Origin: Oscillospiraceae bacterium
Lineage (GTDB): Bacteria; Bacillota; Clostridia; Oscillospirales; Oscillospiraceae
Reading direction: 5' to 3'
DNA: 45,302 bases
Assembly: GCA_021205095.1 (NCBI GenBank)
Contig: JAJPYE010000051.1
Span: 1 to 45,302 of the forward strand
Positions 8,970 through 17,878 of the stretch are shown here, piece after piece. Made by a program: the position numbers and the translations under genes. Position 1 is the stretch's first letter. Every line of letters starts with the position of its first letter. The notes under the pieces are model-generated. The model made no database searches. It was not told the DNA's origin and saw nothing but the letters and a program-made list of their open reading frames with translations.

Positions 8970-9338
8970 TTACTTTTTCTTGTTGGCGATGGTGCGCTTG
9001 GGGCCCTTGCGGGTGCGGGCGTTCGTCTTGGTCCGCTGGCCGCGAACGGGCAAGCCCTTGCGGTGGCGGGTGCCACGGTAGGAGCCGATCTCCATCAGGC
9101 GCTTAATGTCCAGTGCGTTCTGGCGGCGCAGGTCGCCCTCCACAACGTATTCCTTGTCGATGCACTCGCGGAGCTTAGCCTCTTCCGCTTCGGTGAGATC
9201 CTTCACGCGGGTGTCCGGGTTGATCCCGGTCTCTTCCAATATTTTCTTTGCAGATGTCCTGCCGATGCCGTAGACATAGGTCAGACCTATTTCCACACGC
9301 TTGTCCTTGGGCAGGTCAACGCCGGCGATTCGTGCCAT
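8970..9338 (-). CDS. rpsM: 30S ribosomal protein S13
   Basis: 122 aa. S13 lies in the head of the 30S subunit and contacts tRNA and the 50S subunit. [14 protein letters not shown], the helix-hairpin-helix region and the C-terminal [16 protein letters not shown] are typical. The ATG at 9338 is chosen to match the family; an in-frame TTG three codons upstream is too close to the AAAGGA ribosome binding site. Confidence 0.97.
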   Translation of the reverse strand: MARIAGVDLPKDKRVEIGLTYVYGIGRTSAKKILEETGINPDTRVKDLTEAEEAKLRECIDKEYVVEGDLRRQNALDIKRLMEIGSYRGTRHRKGLPVRGQRTKTNARTRKGPKRTIANKKK

Positions 9339-9372
9339 CTTTCGCAATCAATCCTTTCTTGAAGATAGGCTG

Positions 9373-9486
9373 TCAGCCTTGTCTCTGCTTATGCTTCGGG
9401 TTGGGGCAAATGACCATAACCCGGCCATGGCGCTTAATGACCTTGCATTTCTCGCACATGGGCTTGACACTGGGCCTAACTTTCAT
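9373..9486 (-). CDS. rpmJ: 50S ribosomal protein L36 (zinc type)
   Basis: A 37-aa protein, the normal L36 length, starting [20 protein letters not shown]11, C14, C27 and H32 form the zinc site, so this is the C-plus form. It lies between infA and rpsM, the conserved position. It is short enough to be missed by automatic gene callers. Confidence 0.97.
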   Translation of the reverse strand: MKVRPSVKPMCEKCKVIKRHGRVMVICPNPKHKQRQG

Positions 9487-9526
9487 TTGATAAGCCTCCT
9501 TTTATCTCAGGCAAGTTGTGTTTTGT

Positions 9527-9745
9527 TTACTTGGTGCGCCAGGTGATGCGGCCCCTTGTCAGGTCATAGGGCGACATCTGCACTGTGACCTTATCTCCCG
9601 GAAGGATGCGGATAAAATTCATCCGCAGCTTGCCGGAAATATGGGCCAGGATGATATGGCCTCCGCCGATGTCAACCTGGAACATGGTGTTTGGCAGCGC
9701 CTCCACCACAGTGCCCTCCAGCTCGATAACGTCATCTTTCGCCAA
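9527..9745 (-). CDS. infA: translation initiation factor IF-1
   Basis: 72 aa, one OB-fold (S1-like) domain. IF-1 occupies the A site during initiation. [19 protein letters not shown] and the C-terminal [11 protein letters not shown] are diagnostic. Its start lies inside the coding region of the upstream KOW gene (14-bp overlap), suggesting coupled translation. Confidence 0.98.
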   Translation of the reverse strand: MAKDDVIELEGTVVEALPNTMFQVDIGGGHIILAHISGKLRMNFIRILPGDKVTVQMSPYDLTRGRITWRTK

Positions 9746-10007
9746 GAAGCTCTCCCTCCTTCGCCGCGGTCTGAGCGACCGCCTGTGCTAATGTTGTCCT
9801 GATGTCCTTGTCCGTCTTCGGCGGGATATTGCTCTGCCGAATCAGACGAACGTGCTTGGGGCTTTTTTTCTTTGGCCCGGCCAGAGACCGTCCCTTGCCG
9901 TCGCACAGCAGCAGCCGGTCGGCCTGACAGTCAATGACCATAAACAGCTTTCCCTCATCATGTCCCGCCAGGGACGCCACAATGTCGTAGGGCATGGGCC
10001 GCTTCAT
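9732..10007 (-). CDS. KOW-domain RNA-binding protein (L14e-like)
   Basis: 91 aa. The N-terminal half ([20 protein letters not shown]... [18 protein letters not shown]) is a KOW/SH3-like RNA-binding domain resembling eukaryotic L14e/L27e; such a protein is encoded between map and infA in many Firmicutes. The remaining C-terminal tail is Gln/Ala-rich. It starts immediately after the map stop codon and overlaps infA by 14 bp. A ribosome-associated role is inferred from family and context, not shown. Confidence 0.85.
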   Translation of the reverse strand: MKRPMPYDIVASLAGHDEGKLFMVIDCQADRLLLCDGKGRSLAGPKKKSPKHVRLIRQSNIPPKTDKDIRTTLAQAVAQTAAKEGELLGER

Positions 10008-10769
10008 TCACAAATCCTCCCCATAGGTAAGGATTTCCGGCTCCCCGTCGGTGATGAGGATGGTGTTTTCATAGTGGGCAGACAGCTTGCCGTCCAGAGT
10101 CTTGACCGTCCAGCCGTCCTTCAGAACCTTGACCTCCCAGGTTCCCTGCGTCACCATTGGCTCCACCGCGATGGTCATGTTCCTGACCAGCTTGGGGCCG
10201 TGGCCCGCAGGGCCGTAGTTCGGTACCTCCGGCGCTTCGTGCATTTCGCTTCCTACGCCGTGACCCACATATTCCCGGACGACGCCGAAGCCGTTCTTCT
10301 CAACATATGTCTGAACGGCGTGGGATATGTCGCCCACATGATTGCCCGCGCGGGCCTGGGCGATCCCCTCGAAAAAGCTCTGGCGGGTAACGGCGATGAG
10401 ACGCTTTGCCTCCTCGCTGCCTTCCCCTGCAATATAGGTTCCGGCGCAGTCGCCCACATAGCCCTTCCAGGTGGCCCCCACGTCTACGGAGACGATGTCG
10501 CCTTCCTTCAGACGCCGGTGGCCGGGGATGCCGTGTATCACCTCATCGTTCACAGACAGGCACACGCTGGCGGGAAATCCGCCATACCCCAGAAAGGTGG
10601 GGATCGCGCCGCTCTTTTCAATGAAGTGACGGACTTCTCGGTCGATCTGAGCCGTGGTCACGCCGGGGGCAACCATTTCCCGTGCAACTGTACGGGCAGC
10701 CGCGGTAATTCTCCCGGCCTGACGCATTAGCTCGATCTCCCGCGGGGATTTGATAATGATACTGCTCAT
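10008..10769 (-). CDS. map: methionine aminopeptidase type I
   Basis: 253 aa. It removes the initiator methionine from new proteins. The five metal ligands are placed as in type Ia enzymes: Asp in SVDVGA, Asp in YVGDCAGT, His in GHGVGSEMHE, Glu in IAVEPM and Glu in HYENTI. It has no N-terminal zinc-finger extension. It overlaps adk by 4 bp and abuts the KOW gene, the usual secY-adk-map-infA arrangement. Confidence 0.98.
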   Translation of the reverse strand: MSSIIIKSPREIELMRQAGRITAAARTVAREMVAPGVTTAQIDREVRHFIEKSGAIPTFLGYGGFPASVCLSVNDEVIHGIPGHRRLKEGDIVSVDVGATWKGYVGDCAGTYIAGEGSEEAKRLIAVTRQSFFEGIAQARAGNHVGDISHAVQTYVEKNGFGVVREYVGHGVGSEMHEAPEVPNYGPAGHGPKLVRNMTIAVEPMVTQGTWEVKVLKDGWTVKTLDGKLSAHYENTILITDGEPEILTYGEDL

Positions 10770-11398
10770 ATCCCCAAAGCCTTATATATCTCCGCCGTGG
10801 TAGCCTGGATGGTGGGCTGATTGGCCACGGTTTTGAGCTTGCCGCGCTCCTGATAGAACGCGATGAGAGGCTCCGTCTGCTTGTGATAGGTGTCCAGACG
10901 GTTTTTCACTGTCTCCGGCGCGTCGTCCGCCCGGATGGTCAGCGCAGCGCCGCACTGGTCGCAGACGCCCTCCTGCTTGGGAGGATTATTGACCACATGA
11001 TAGGAGGCGCCGCAGGCCGGGCAGGTGCGCCGACCGCTCATGCGCTCCACGATGGTGTCGTCGTCCACCTCCAGATCGACCGCGAAGTCGATCTCAACGC
11101 CCTGCTCCTCCATAGCCTCCGCCTGGGGGATGGTGCGGGGCACGCCGTCCAGGATATAACCCTTGGCGCACTCCGGCCCCTGAAGGGCCTCCGCAATAAT
11201 GCCGATGATCACATCATCCGGCACCAGCGCCCCCGCATCCATATAGGACTTGGCCTTCAGGCCGATGGGGGTTCCCGCCTTCACGGCGGCCCGCAGGATG
11301 TTTCCGGTGGAAATGGTCGGTACGTCCAGCTTCTTCGCAAGGATCTCCGCCTGGGTACCCTTTCCGGCGCCGGGGGCGCCGAGCATGATAAGCTTCAT
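10766..11398 (-). CDS. adk: adenylate kinase (zinc-containing)
   Basis: 210 aa. It catalyses ATP + AMP to 2 ADP. The P-loop is GAPGAGKGTQ (residues 7-16). The LID domain carries a structural zinc site, C126-x2-C129 and C146-x2-C149, typical of Gram-positive enzymes. It overlaps map by 4 bp and follows secY by 16 bp. Confidence 0.98.
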   Translation of the reverse strand: MKLIMLGAPGAGKGTQAEILAKKLDVPTISTGNILRAAVKAGTPIGLKAKSYMDAGALVPDDVIIGIIAEALQGPECAKGYILDGVPRTIPQAEAMEEQGVEIDFAVDLEVDDDTIVERMSGRRTCPACGASYHVVNNPPKQEGVCDQCGAALTIRADDAPETVKNRLDTYHKQTEPLIAFYQERGKLKTVANQPTIQATTAEIYKALGI

Positions 11399-11414
11399 TG
11401 TATCCAGCCCCTCC

Positions 11415-12710
11415 TTAGTCCAGGAAGCCCTTGTAATGACGCATGAGCATCTGGGATTCCAGGGCCTGAACGGTCTCCAGGGCCACGCCTACCACGATGA
11501 TGATGGAGGTGCCGCCAAGGGAGATGCCGATGTTCTGGGCCACGTCGGAGTAAATGCTGATGACATAGGGCGCCGCCGCGATAATGCACAGATACAGGCT
11601 GCCGAAGAGGGTGATTTTATTCAGCACGCGCTGGATATATTCGCTGGTGGGCTTGCCCGGACGGATGCCAGGGATAAACCCGCCGTTCTTGCGAAGGTTG
11701 TTGCTGATCTCGATGGGGTTGAACTGGATGGTGCTGTAGAAGTATCCGAAGAACACAATCAGCAACGCGTAGCAGATGACGTACAGCCAGGTGTTCGTCT
11801 GGGAGATATAGTAGGCGAAGGTACCTGCCTCCAGGGTGCTGCCCTTTACGAGCTGCACGATCGTGGCCGGAAGGCTCACGATGGACTGGGCGAAGATGAC
11901 GGGCATAACGCCGGACATATTCACCTTCATGGGCAGGTGGGTGCTTTGGCCGCCGTACATCTTCCGGCCAACCACACGCTTGGAATACTGCACCGGGATG
12001 CGCCGCTCCGCGTCGTTCACGAACACGATCAGCACGATCATGGCCAGGAAACAGAGGACAACCAGGAGCAGGGCCCACCAGGTCAGGCTGCCGGAGCTGA
12101 GGTTGGAGAAGCTGGTGATGGCCGCCGAGGGGAACCGGCTGACAATGCTGGCAAACAGGATGATGGAGATACCGTTTCCGATGCCGAATTCGGTAATCTG
12201 CTCACCCAGCCACATAATCAGAGCGGAACCGGCGGTGAAGGTCACGACAATGACGATAGCCGCCCAGACGGTGTCGCCGCCAGCCGTCAGCAGACTGTTG
12301 TTCTTAATGAGCATATAGTAGGCAAAGCCCTGAAGCAGGCCGATGCCCACGGTGACATAACGGGTGATGGAGGCGATCTTCTTGCGGCCCTCCTCGCCCT
12401 GATCCTTGCTCATGCGCTCCAGGGCGGGGATGGCCACGCAAAGGAGCTGCATGATGATGGATGCGTTAATGTAGGGCTGGATGGACAGCGCGAAGATGGT
12501 CGCAGAGGAGAAGGCGCCGCCGCTCATTACGTTGTACAGGCCCAGCACCGTGTTTTCCAGGGAGGTGAAATACTCCTGGAGGTAGCTTACGTTGACGTAA
12601 GGCACCGGGACGGCGTTACCCAGTCTGTACAGCAACACAATGAACAGGGTGAAGAGGATTTTCTTGCGAATCTCCTCTATCTTCCATGCGTTTGCAAATG
12701 TTTTTAACAC
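11415..12710 (-). CDS. secY: preprotein translocase channel SecY
   Basis: 431 aa with ten membrane helices. SecY is the protein-conducting channel that works with SecA (encoded at 25818-28598 in this window). The start is GTG, immediately after the rplO stop codon (TAA-GTG), giving MLKTFANAWKIEEIRKKILFT, the normal SecY N-terminus; the ribosome binding site GAGGTGG lies within the end of rplO. SecE and SecG are not in this window. Confidence 0.97.
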   Translation of the reverse strand: MLKTFANAWKIEEIRKKILFTLFIVLLYRLGNAVPVPYVNVSYLQEYFTSLENTVLGLYNVMSGGAFSSATIFALSIQPYINASIIMQLLCVAIPALERMSKDQGEEGRKKIASITRYVTVGIGLLQGFAYYMLIKNNSLLTAGGDTVWAAIVIVVTFTAGSALIMWLGEQITEFGIGNGISIILFASIVSRFPSAAITSFSNLSSGSLTWWALLLVVLCFLAMIVLIVFVNDAERRIPVQYSKRVVGRKMYGGQSTHLPMKVNMSGVMPVIFAQSIVSLPATIVQLVKGSTLEAGTFAYYISQTNTWLYVICYALLIVFFGYFYSTIQFNPIEISNNLRKNGGFIPGIRPGKPTSEYIQRVLNKITLFGSLYLCIIAAAPYVISIYSDVAQNIGISLGGTSIIIVVGVALETVQALESQMLMRHYKGFLD

Positions 12711-13154
12711 TTACACCACCTCAGCCTTTCCGCCTGCGGCCTCAATCTTTTCTTTGGCAGTCGCGGAAAAGGCCTTGGCACGTACCGTCAGCTTTTTGGT
12801 GATGTCTCCGCTGCCCAAAATCTTCACGCCGTACTGGCATTTGGACAGCACCCCGGTATCCAGCAGAACCTGGGCGTCGATCTCAGCGCCGTCCTCAAAA
12901 CGGTCGTTGAGAACGCCTACGTTCACGCTCTCCAGGGGTTTGGCAAAAATGTTATTGAAGCCCCGCTTCGGGATGCGCCGGGCCAGCGGCATCTGGCCGC
13001 CCTCGAAGCCCACGCGCACGCCGCCGCCACTGCGGGCCTTCTGGCCCTTGTGGCCGCGTCCTGCGGTCTTGCCGTTGCCGGTGGCATAGCCCCGGCCCTT
13101 GCGCCAGGCCTTCTTGCGGCTGCCGGGCGCGGGAGATAGCTCATGAATTTCCAT
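12711..13154 (-). CDS. rplO: 50S ribosomal protein L15
   Basis: 147 aa. An assembly protein of the large subunit. The Gly/Arg-rich N-terminus ([33 protein letters not shown]) is typical. Its stop codon directly abuts the secY GTG start, implying translational coupling. Confidence 0.98.
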   Translation of the reverse strand: MEIHELSPAPGSRKKAWRKGRGYATGNGKTAGRGHKGQKARSGGGVRVGFEGGQMPLARRIPKRGFNNIFAKPLESVNVGVLNDRFEDGAEIDAQVLLDTGVLSKCQYGVKILGSGDITKKLTVRAKAFSATAKEKIEAAGGKAEVV

Positions 13155-13168
13155 TGCTGTCCCTCCTC

Positions 13169-13351
13169 TTATTCTTCTGTGACCTTCACAAGATAGCCGA
13201 TCTGGGCGATCTTGCCACGGGTCTGGGGGTTGTCGGGCTGCACGGTGGACTGGCCGATCCGATGCAGGCCCAGGGACGCGGCGGTAGCGATATGCTTGTC
13301 GTTCCGACCGTTCAGGCTCTTAACGAGCTGAATCTTCAGTTTCTTTTCCAT
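13169..13351 (-). CDS. rpmD: 50S ribosomal protein L30
   Basis: 60 aa, normal bacterial L30 length; [20 protein letters not shown] and [20 protein letters not shown] match the family. Lies between rpsE and rplO as in the spc operon. Confidence 0.97.
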   Translation of the reverse strand: MEKKLKIQLVKSLNGRNDKHIATAASLGLHRIGQSTVQPDNPQTRGKIAQIGYLVKVTEE

Positions 13352-13363
13352 GTCCGCGCCTCC

Positions 13364-13891
13364 TTAACCCAGTATCTCGCCGGGGGTCTTGCCGCGGACA
13401 GCAGCCACCTGCTCCACATTGCGCAGGCTCTGCAGACCCTGCATGGTAGCGGCCACTACGTTGCCGGGGTTATTGCTGCGCAGGCACTTGGCACGGATGT
13501 CCGTGATGCCGGCGGCCTCCGCCACGGCACGCACCGCGCTGCCGGCGATAATGCCGGTACCGGGGGCGGCGGGCTTGAGAAGCACCCGTCCGGCGCCAAA
13601 GGTGCCGATCACCTCATGGGGAATGGTGCTGCCGGTGATGGTGATGGTGACGATGTTCTTCTTCGCATCCTCCAGGCCCTTGCGGATGGCCTCGGAGACC
13701 TCGTTGGCCTTGCCGGTGCCGAAGCCCACGCGGCCCTTGCCGTCGCCCACGACGCACAGCGCCGCAAACCGGGCGATACGACCGCCCTTGACCGTCTTGG
13801 CCACACGGTTGAGGGAAACTACTTTTTCTATATACTCAGGAGCGTCCTGCTCCTCTTTGCGGCGGGAACGCCGATCGTTCTGATAAGCCAT
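13364..13891 (-). CDS. rpsE: 30S ribosomal protein S5
   Basis: 175 aa. S5 contributes to decoding accuracy and mRNA helicase activity of the ribosome. It has the N-terminal double-stranded RNA-binding domain ([19 protein letters not shown]) and the C-terminal domain ([19 protein letters not shown]). Sixteen bp separate it from rplR. Confidence 0.98.
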   Translation of the reverse strand: MAYQNDRRSRRKEEQDAPEYIEKVVSLNRVAKTVKGGRIARFAALCVVGDGKGRVGFGTGKANEVSEAIRKGLEDAKKNIVTITITGSTIPHEVIGTFGAGRVLLKPAAPGTGIIAGSAVRAVAEAAGITDIRAKCLRSNNPGNVVAATMQGLQSLRNVEQVAAVRGKTPGEILG

Positions 13892-13907
13892 TTCGTTTCC
13901 TCCTCCC

Positions 13908-14267
13908 TTAGAATTTCAGGCCGCCCTCACGGGCGCCCTCTGCCAGGGCCTGCACACGGCCATGGTATACATATCCGCCGCGGTCGAAGACCACGGTTTC
14001 AACGCCCTTGGCCAGGGCGCGCTCGGCTACCATCTGGCCCACCTTGCGGGCGGCCTCCTGATTGGAGCCGGGGCCTTCAAAGTCCTTCTCGTTGCTGGCC
14101 GCCGCCGCCAGGGTGACGCCAGCCACGTCGTCGATGACCTGGGCATAAATGTGTTTTTCGCTGCGGAACACGCACAGACGGGGACGCTGGGGCGTGCCGC
14201 TGATCTTAAACCGCAGACGATAATGGCGTCTGTCGCGCTTTCCTTTCGTATCGGGTCTTGAAACCAT
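13908..14267 (-). CDS. rplR: 50S ribosomal protein L18
   Basis: 119 aa. L18 binds 5S rRNA with L5 and L25. The basic N-terminus ([20 protein letters not shown]) and [20 protein letters not shown] are typical. Spc-operon position. Confidence 0.98.
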   Translation of the reverse strand: MVSRPDTKGKRDRRHYRLRFKISGTPQRPRLCVFRSEKHIYAQVIDDVAGVTLAAAASNEKDFEGPGSNQEAARKVGQMVAERALAKGVETVVFDRGGYVYHGRVQALAEGAREGGLKF

Positions 14268-14280
14268 TTAGCACACCTCC

Positions 14281-14823
14281 TTATTTCGCGCCAGTCTTGC
14301 CTTCCTTGTGGATGAGAACCTCGTCGACGTACTTAATGCCCTTGCCCTTATAGGGTTCCGGCGGACGCTTGGCGCGAACCTCAGCCGCAAACTGGCCGAC
14401 CTTCTGTTTATCAATGCCCTTGACGATGACCTGGTTGGGGTTGGGAACCTCGGTGGTGATGTCGTCCGTATCGGGGACAGTCACCTGATGGCTGTAGCCC
14501 AGGTTCATGACCAGGTTCTTGCCTTCCTTCGCGGCGCGGTAGCCCACGCCGTTGATCTCCAGGGTCTTGGAGAAGCCCTCGGTCACGCCGATCACCATGT
14601 TGTTGATCAGGCTGCGGGTCAGGCCGTGGAGAGAGCGGTTCAGCGCTTCGTCATTGGGGCGGGACACGGTGACGACACCGCCGTCCACCTTGACCTCCAT
14701 CAGCGGAGAGACCGTCTGGGTCAGCTCCCCCTTGGGGCCTTTTACATGAATTTCATTGCCGCTGCCAACCGTCACCGTAACACCGGCGGGGATGGCGATG
14801 GGCGCTCTGCCAATTCTCGACAT
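14281..14823 (-). CDS. rplF: 50S ribosomal protein L6
   Basis: 180 aa with two homologous L6 domains. MSRIGRAPIAIPAGV and the C-terminal signature region RPPEPYKGKGIKYVDE are characteristic. L6 lies near the factor-binding centre of the 50S subunit. It follows rpsH by 15 bp. Confidence 0.98.
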   Translation of the reverse strand: MSRIGRAPIAIPAGVTVTVGSGNEIHVKGPKGELTQTVSPLMEVKVDGGVVTVSRPNDEALNRSLHGLTRSLINNMVIGVTEGFSKTLEINGVGYRAAKEGKNLVMNLGYSHQVTVPDTDDITTEVPNPNQVIVKGIDKQKVGQFAAEVRAKRPPEPYKGKGIKYVDEVLIHKEGKTGAK

Positions 14824-14838
14824 ATCCTTACCTCCTTC

Positions 14839-15237
14839 TTACCATACGAACGCAAGGACCTCACCGCCGACATGAAGCTTGCGGGCTTCCTTGTCGGTCA
14901 TAACGCCCTTGGAGGTGGATATGATGGCGATGCCCAGGCCGCGAAGGACGCGGGGCAGCTCGTCGGCCCCGGCGTAAACCCGGAGGCCAGGCTTGGAAAC
15001 CCGGCGCAGGCCGGTGATGGCCTTTTCCTTGCCGGGGAGGTATTTCAGGGTGATGCGAATAATGCCCTGAGTTCCGTCGTCCACCAGTTGAAAGCCTTTG
15101 ATATACCCCTCACGGAGCAAAATCTCGGCGATGGACTTCTTCATTTTGGACGCGGGGACGTCCACGGTTTCATGCTTGGCCGTTCCGGCGTTGCGGATAC
15201 GGGTAAGCATATCTGCGATGGGATCTGTGATCTGCAT
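14839..15237 (-). CDS. rpsH: 30S ribosomal protein S8
   Basis: 132 aa. S8 binds the central domain of 16S rRNA; in E. coli it also represses the spc operon. [18 protein letters not shown] and the C-terminal [14 protein letters not shown] match the family. It is separated from rpsZ by an unusual 281-bp gap (see 15238-15518). Confidence 0.98.
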   Translation of the reverse strand: MQITDPIADMLTRIRNAGTAKHETVDVPASKMKKSIAEILLREGYIKGFQLVDDGTQGIIRITLKYLPGKEKAITGLRRVSKPGLRVYAGADELPRVLRGLGIAIISTSKGVMTDKEARKLHVGGEVLAFVW

Positions 15238-15518
15238 GGAGTTCCTCCTTCATTCAGAGTTACCGCTTGCGCGGTGTGCCCATGAGGTTCCGAGTCAATA
15301 CGCGATTGTCCACGGCCTTTCATGGGAAAATCACATTCAATAATTCATTCTTCGGCTCTCCCGTCCCCAATCCCCTGTAAGGGCTGGGACGAGGAGCCGA
15401 CGCCTGGCGGCGAGCTACCAAGAAGCTCGCTTCGCAGGGAAATCGTTGTCAGGCTAAGCCGCGGAGCCGACGCTGTGCTGAAGCACTGCGAGGCGACAAG
15501 GCAATGGCTGGCGGCGAT
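15238..15518. repeat. insertion-like gap between rpsZ and rpsH with imperfect repeats
   Basis: No gene is visible in this 281-bp interruption of an otherwise tightly packed operon. It holds a palindromic segment (15440-15520; left arm AAATCGTTGTCAGG pairs with right arm GCTGGCGGCGATTT) around a small central hairpin (GTGCT-GA-AGCAC, 15475-15486). A second, shortened copy of the same right-hand sequence lies at about 15390-15430, including a near-copy of the rpsZ 3' end (TACCAAGAAGC) inside a GCGAGCT...AGCTCGC hairpin. The right arm overlaps the rpsZ stop codon. It probably marks insertion and partial duplication of a small repeat element. Confidence 0.65.
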
Positions 15519-15704
15519 TTACCAAGAAGCCTTGCGCACGCCGGGGATCTGGCCCTTATAAGCCAGGTTGCGGAAGCAGATACGGCAGATGCCGTAGTCC
15601 CGCAGATAGGCGTGGGGACGGCCACAAATCTTGCAGCGGTTGTACTTCCGGGTGGAATACTTGGCCGGAGCCTGCTGCTTGAGCTTCATAGAAAGTTTTG
15701 CCAT
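15519..15704 (-). CDS. rpsZ: 30S ribosomal protein S14 type Z
   Basis: 61 aa, the short zinc-binding form of S14 with C24-x2-C27 and C40-x2-C43 (around [12 protein letters not shown] and YGICRICFR). It lies in the normal place between rplE and rpsH. The last codons and stop codon overlap the right arm of a palindromic repeat element that fills the following gap. Confidence 0.98.
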   Translation of the reverse strand: MAKLSMKLKQQAPAKYSTRKYNRCKICGRPHAYLRDYGICRICFRNLAYKGQIPGVRKASW

Positions 15705-15723
15705 AACGAACAGTCTCCTTTCA

Positions 15724-16263
15724 TCAGCCGGCGAAGGGAGCGCCCATGAGCCGCAAAAACTCTCTGGCCTCCTCGTCGGTCTTGGCAGTGGTGCAGATGG
15801 CGATGTTCATGCCACGCAGCTTTTCAATCTTATCATAGTCGATTTCCGGGAAGATGATCTGCTCCTTCAGGCCCAGGGAATAGTTGCCGCGACCGTCGAA
15901 GGCGTCCGGGCTGATGCCACGGAAGTCACGGACACGGGGCAGGGCCACGTTGAACAGACGGTCGAGAAACTCCCACATTCTGTCCTGGCGCAGCGTCACC
16001 TTCACGCCTACCTTCTGGCCCTCGCGGAGCTTGAAGTTGGCGATGGACTTCCGGGCCGTGGTAGCCACGGCCTTCTGGCCGGTCAGGGCGCTGATCTCCT
16101 TGATGACGTTATCAAGGGCCTTGGCGTTATCCTTGCAGTCGCCGCAGCCGACGGACACCACGATCTTGTCCAGGCAGGGGATCTGCATGGGGGATTTATA
16201 CTGGAATTTCTCCATCAGGGCAGGAGCGACCTCTTTGGTGTACATTTCTTTCAGTCTGGCCAT
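15724..16263 (-). CDS. rplE: 50S ribosomal protein L5
   Basis: 179 aa. L5 binds 5S rRNA and contacts the P-site t[17 protein letters not shown], the [15 protein letters not shown] region and the [13 protein letters not shown] region are typical. Fourteen bp after rplX. Confidence 0.98.
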   Translation of the reverse strand: MARLKEMYTKEVAPALMEKFQYKSPMQIPCLDKIVVSVGCGDCKDNAKALDNVIKEISALTGQKAVATTARKSIANFKLREGQKVGVKVTLRQDRMWEFLDRLFNVALPRVRDFRGISPDAFDGRGNYSLGLKEQIIFPEIDYDKIEKLRGMNIAICTTAKTDEEAREFLRLMGAPFAG

Positions 16264-16277
16264 TGCTTCCTACCTCC

Positions 16278-16586
16278 TTACACAGCCGCGCCGCATTTTT
16301 TGCAGACGCGGGAACGCTTGCCGTCCGCCTGCACGGCATGGCCCACACGGGTGGCCTTGCCGCACTTGGGGCAGACAAGCTGCACTTTGCTCACATAGAT
16401 GGGCGTCTCGATTTTGATGATGCCGCCCTCTTCACGCTGGTTGCGGGGCTTCTGGTGACGGCTGGCGACGTTCACGCCGGCCACAATGACCTTTCTGCCC
16501 TTGGGGTCAGCGCTCAGGACCTTGCCCTGCTTGCCCTTGTCCTTGCCGGACAGGACGACAACAGTATCGTCTTTGCGAATTTCCAT
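16278..16586 (-). CDS. rplX: 50S ribosomal protein L24
   Basis: 102 aa. An assembly initiator of the 50S subunit with an N-terminal KOW motif (DDTVVVLSGKDKGKQGKVL). The C-terminal half contains a CPKCG...CKKCG pair (near residues 75-99), a potential zinc ribbon seen in many L24 proteins of this group. Confidence 0.98.
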   Translation of the reverse strand: MEIRKDDTVVVLSGKDKGKQGKVLSADPKGRKVIVAGVNVASRHQKPRNQREEGGIIKIETPIYVSKVQLVCPKCGKATRVGHAVQADGKRSRVCKKCGAAV

Positions 16587-16599
16587 GCTGACCGCCTCC

Positions 16600-16968
16600 T
16601 TATATTACTTCCGGAGCCAGGGACAGGATCTTCATGTAATCCTTGTCGCGCAGCTCGCGGGCCACCGGCCCAAAGATACGGGTGCCGGTGGGGTTGCCGT
16701 CCTCACGGATCAGGACGGCGGCGTTCTCGTCGAAGCGGACGTAGGTGCCGTCGGCACGACGCACGCCTCTGGCGGAGCGGACGATAACGGCCTTGACCAC
16801 GTCGCCCTTCTTCACCGTGCCGCCGGGAGCCGCCTTCCGCACGGAAGCGACGACCACGTCGCCGATGTTGCCGTATTTACGCTTGGAACCGCCCAGCACA
16901 CGGATGGTTTTGATCTCCTTGGCGCCGGTGTTGTCGGCTACCTTGAGATAGGATTCTGCCTGGATCAT
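16600..16968 (-). CDS. rplN: 50S ribosomal protein L14
   Basis: 122 aa, exactly the standard length. [19 protein letters not shown] and [20 protein letters not shown] are diagnostic. L14 forms an intersubunit bridge. Twelve bp after rpsQ. Confidence 0.99.
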   Translation of the reverse strand: MIQAESYLKVADNTGAKEIKTIRVLGGSKRKYGNIGDVVVASVRKAAPGGTVKKGDVVKAVIVRSARGVRRADGTYVRFDENAAVLIREDGNPTGTRIFGPVARELRDKDYMKILSLAPEVI

Positions 16969-16980
16969 ATCGACGCCTCC

Positions 16981-17244
16981 TTACTTTGCTTTCTCGATGA
17001 TCTCGACCACGCGCCAGCGCTTGTCCTTGGACAGGGGGCGGGTCTCCATCACGCGCACGCGATCGCCTATGCCGCACTCGTTGTTCTCGTCATGGGCCTT
17101 GAGCCGATAGGTGCGGCCAATAATCTTTTTATAACGCTTATGAGCCACCCGGTCTTCCACGATGACGACCACGGTCTTGTCCATCTTGTCGGACACGACC
17201 TTACCCACGCGGGTCTTGCGGGTGGTAGTTCTAACCTCACTCAT
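16981..17244 (-). CDS. rpsQ: 30S ribosomal protein S17
   Basis: 87 aa, OB-fold protein of the 30S body. The motifs [17 protein letters not shown] and [20 protein letters not shown] are typical. Three bp after rpmC. Confidence 0.98.
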   Translation of the reverse strand: MSEVRTTTRKTRVGKVVSDKMDKTVVVIVEDRVAHKRYKKIIGRTYRLKAHDENNECGIGDRVRVMETRPLSKDKRWRVVEIIEKAK

Positions 17245-17247
17245 CTA

Positions 17248-17439
17248 TTAAGCCTCCTTCTTCTCGCGGATGACGGTCTTCACCCTGGCGATGTCCCGCC
17301 GCACGGCGGGGATCTTCTGGGGGTTGTCAAGATGGTTGGTGGCGTGCTGCATACGGAGCATGAAAAGGTCTTTTTTCAGCTCGGTCAGCTTCCCCTCCAG
17401 CTCATCCACGGAAAGGGAGCGAATTTCTTCAGCCTTCAT
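17248..17439 (-). CDS. rpmC: 50S ribosomal protein L29
   Basis: 63 aa. L29 lies at the peptide exit and helps dock SRP and trigger factor. The true start is the ATG at 17439 ([18 protein letters not shown]) with GGAGGCG upstream inside rplP; a longer in-frame opening to 17568 is only the shadow of rplP. It overlaps rplP by 11 bp. Confidence 0.97.
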   Translation of the reverse strand: MKAEEIRSLSVDELEGKLTELKKDLFMLRMQHATNHLDNPQKIPAVRRDIARVKTVIREKKEA

Positions 17440-17878
17440 CTGCTTCGCCTCCAATTTCCTCTGCTCCGGCGTCCTCACGGGCAATAAATTTTGTCTTGCA
17501 GGGCAGCTTGTGGCTGGCAAGACGCACAGCCTCGCGGGCCGTAGCCTCGTCCACACCGGCAATTTCAAACAGAACCCGGCCCGGCTTTACCACGGCCACC
17601 CAGAACTCCGGGGAGCCTTTGCCGGAACCCATACGGGTCTCAGCCGGCTTTTTGGTAACGGGCTTGTCGGGGAAAATTTTAATCCAAACCTTACCGCCAC
17701 GCTTCATGTAACGGTTCATGGCCACACGGGCGGCCTCGATCTGGTTCGCGGTGATCCAGCAGGGCTCTGTGGCGACCATGCCGTAATCCCCATAGGCCAG
17801 GAAATTGCCGCGGGTGGCCTTGCCGCGCATACGACCGCGCTGGACGCGGCGGTATTTAACACGCTTGGGCATTAGCAT
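17429..17878 (-). CDS. rplP: 50S ribosomal protein L16
   Basis: 149 aa. L16 lies near the peptidyl-transferase centre and A-site t[22 protein letters not shown] and the region [20 protein letters not shown] are diagnostic. Two ATGs are possible (17878 and 17872); the first is preferred because GGAGG lies 9 bp upstream and it overlaps the rpsC stop (TAATG). The Glu/Gly-rich C-terminal end is slightly longer than usual. Confidence 0.97.
   Translation of the reverse strand: MLMPKRVKYRRVQRGRMRGKATRGNFLAYGDYGMVATEPCWITANQIEAARVAMNRYMKRGGKVWIKIFPDKPVTKKPAETRMGSGKGSPEFWVAVVKPGRVLFEIAGVDEATAREAVRLASHKLPCKTKFIAREDAGAEEIGGEADEG

Noticed and set aside
17440-17568. N-terminal extension of rpmC to 17568.
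   Set aside because: It lies inside rplP, is not conserved, and the ATG at 17439 has a ribosome binding site and matches L29.
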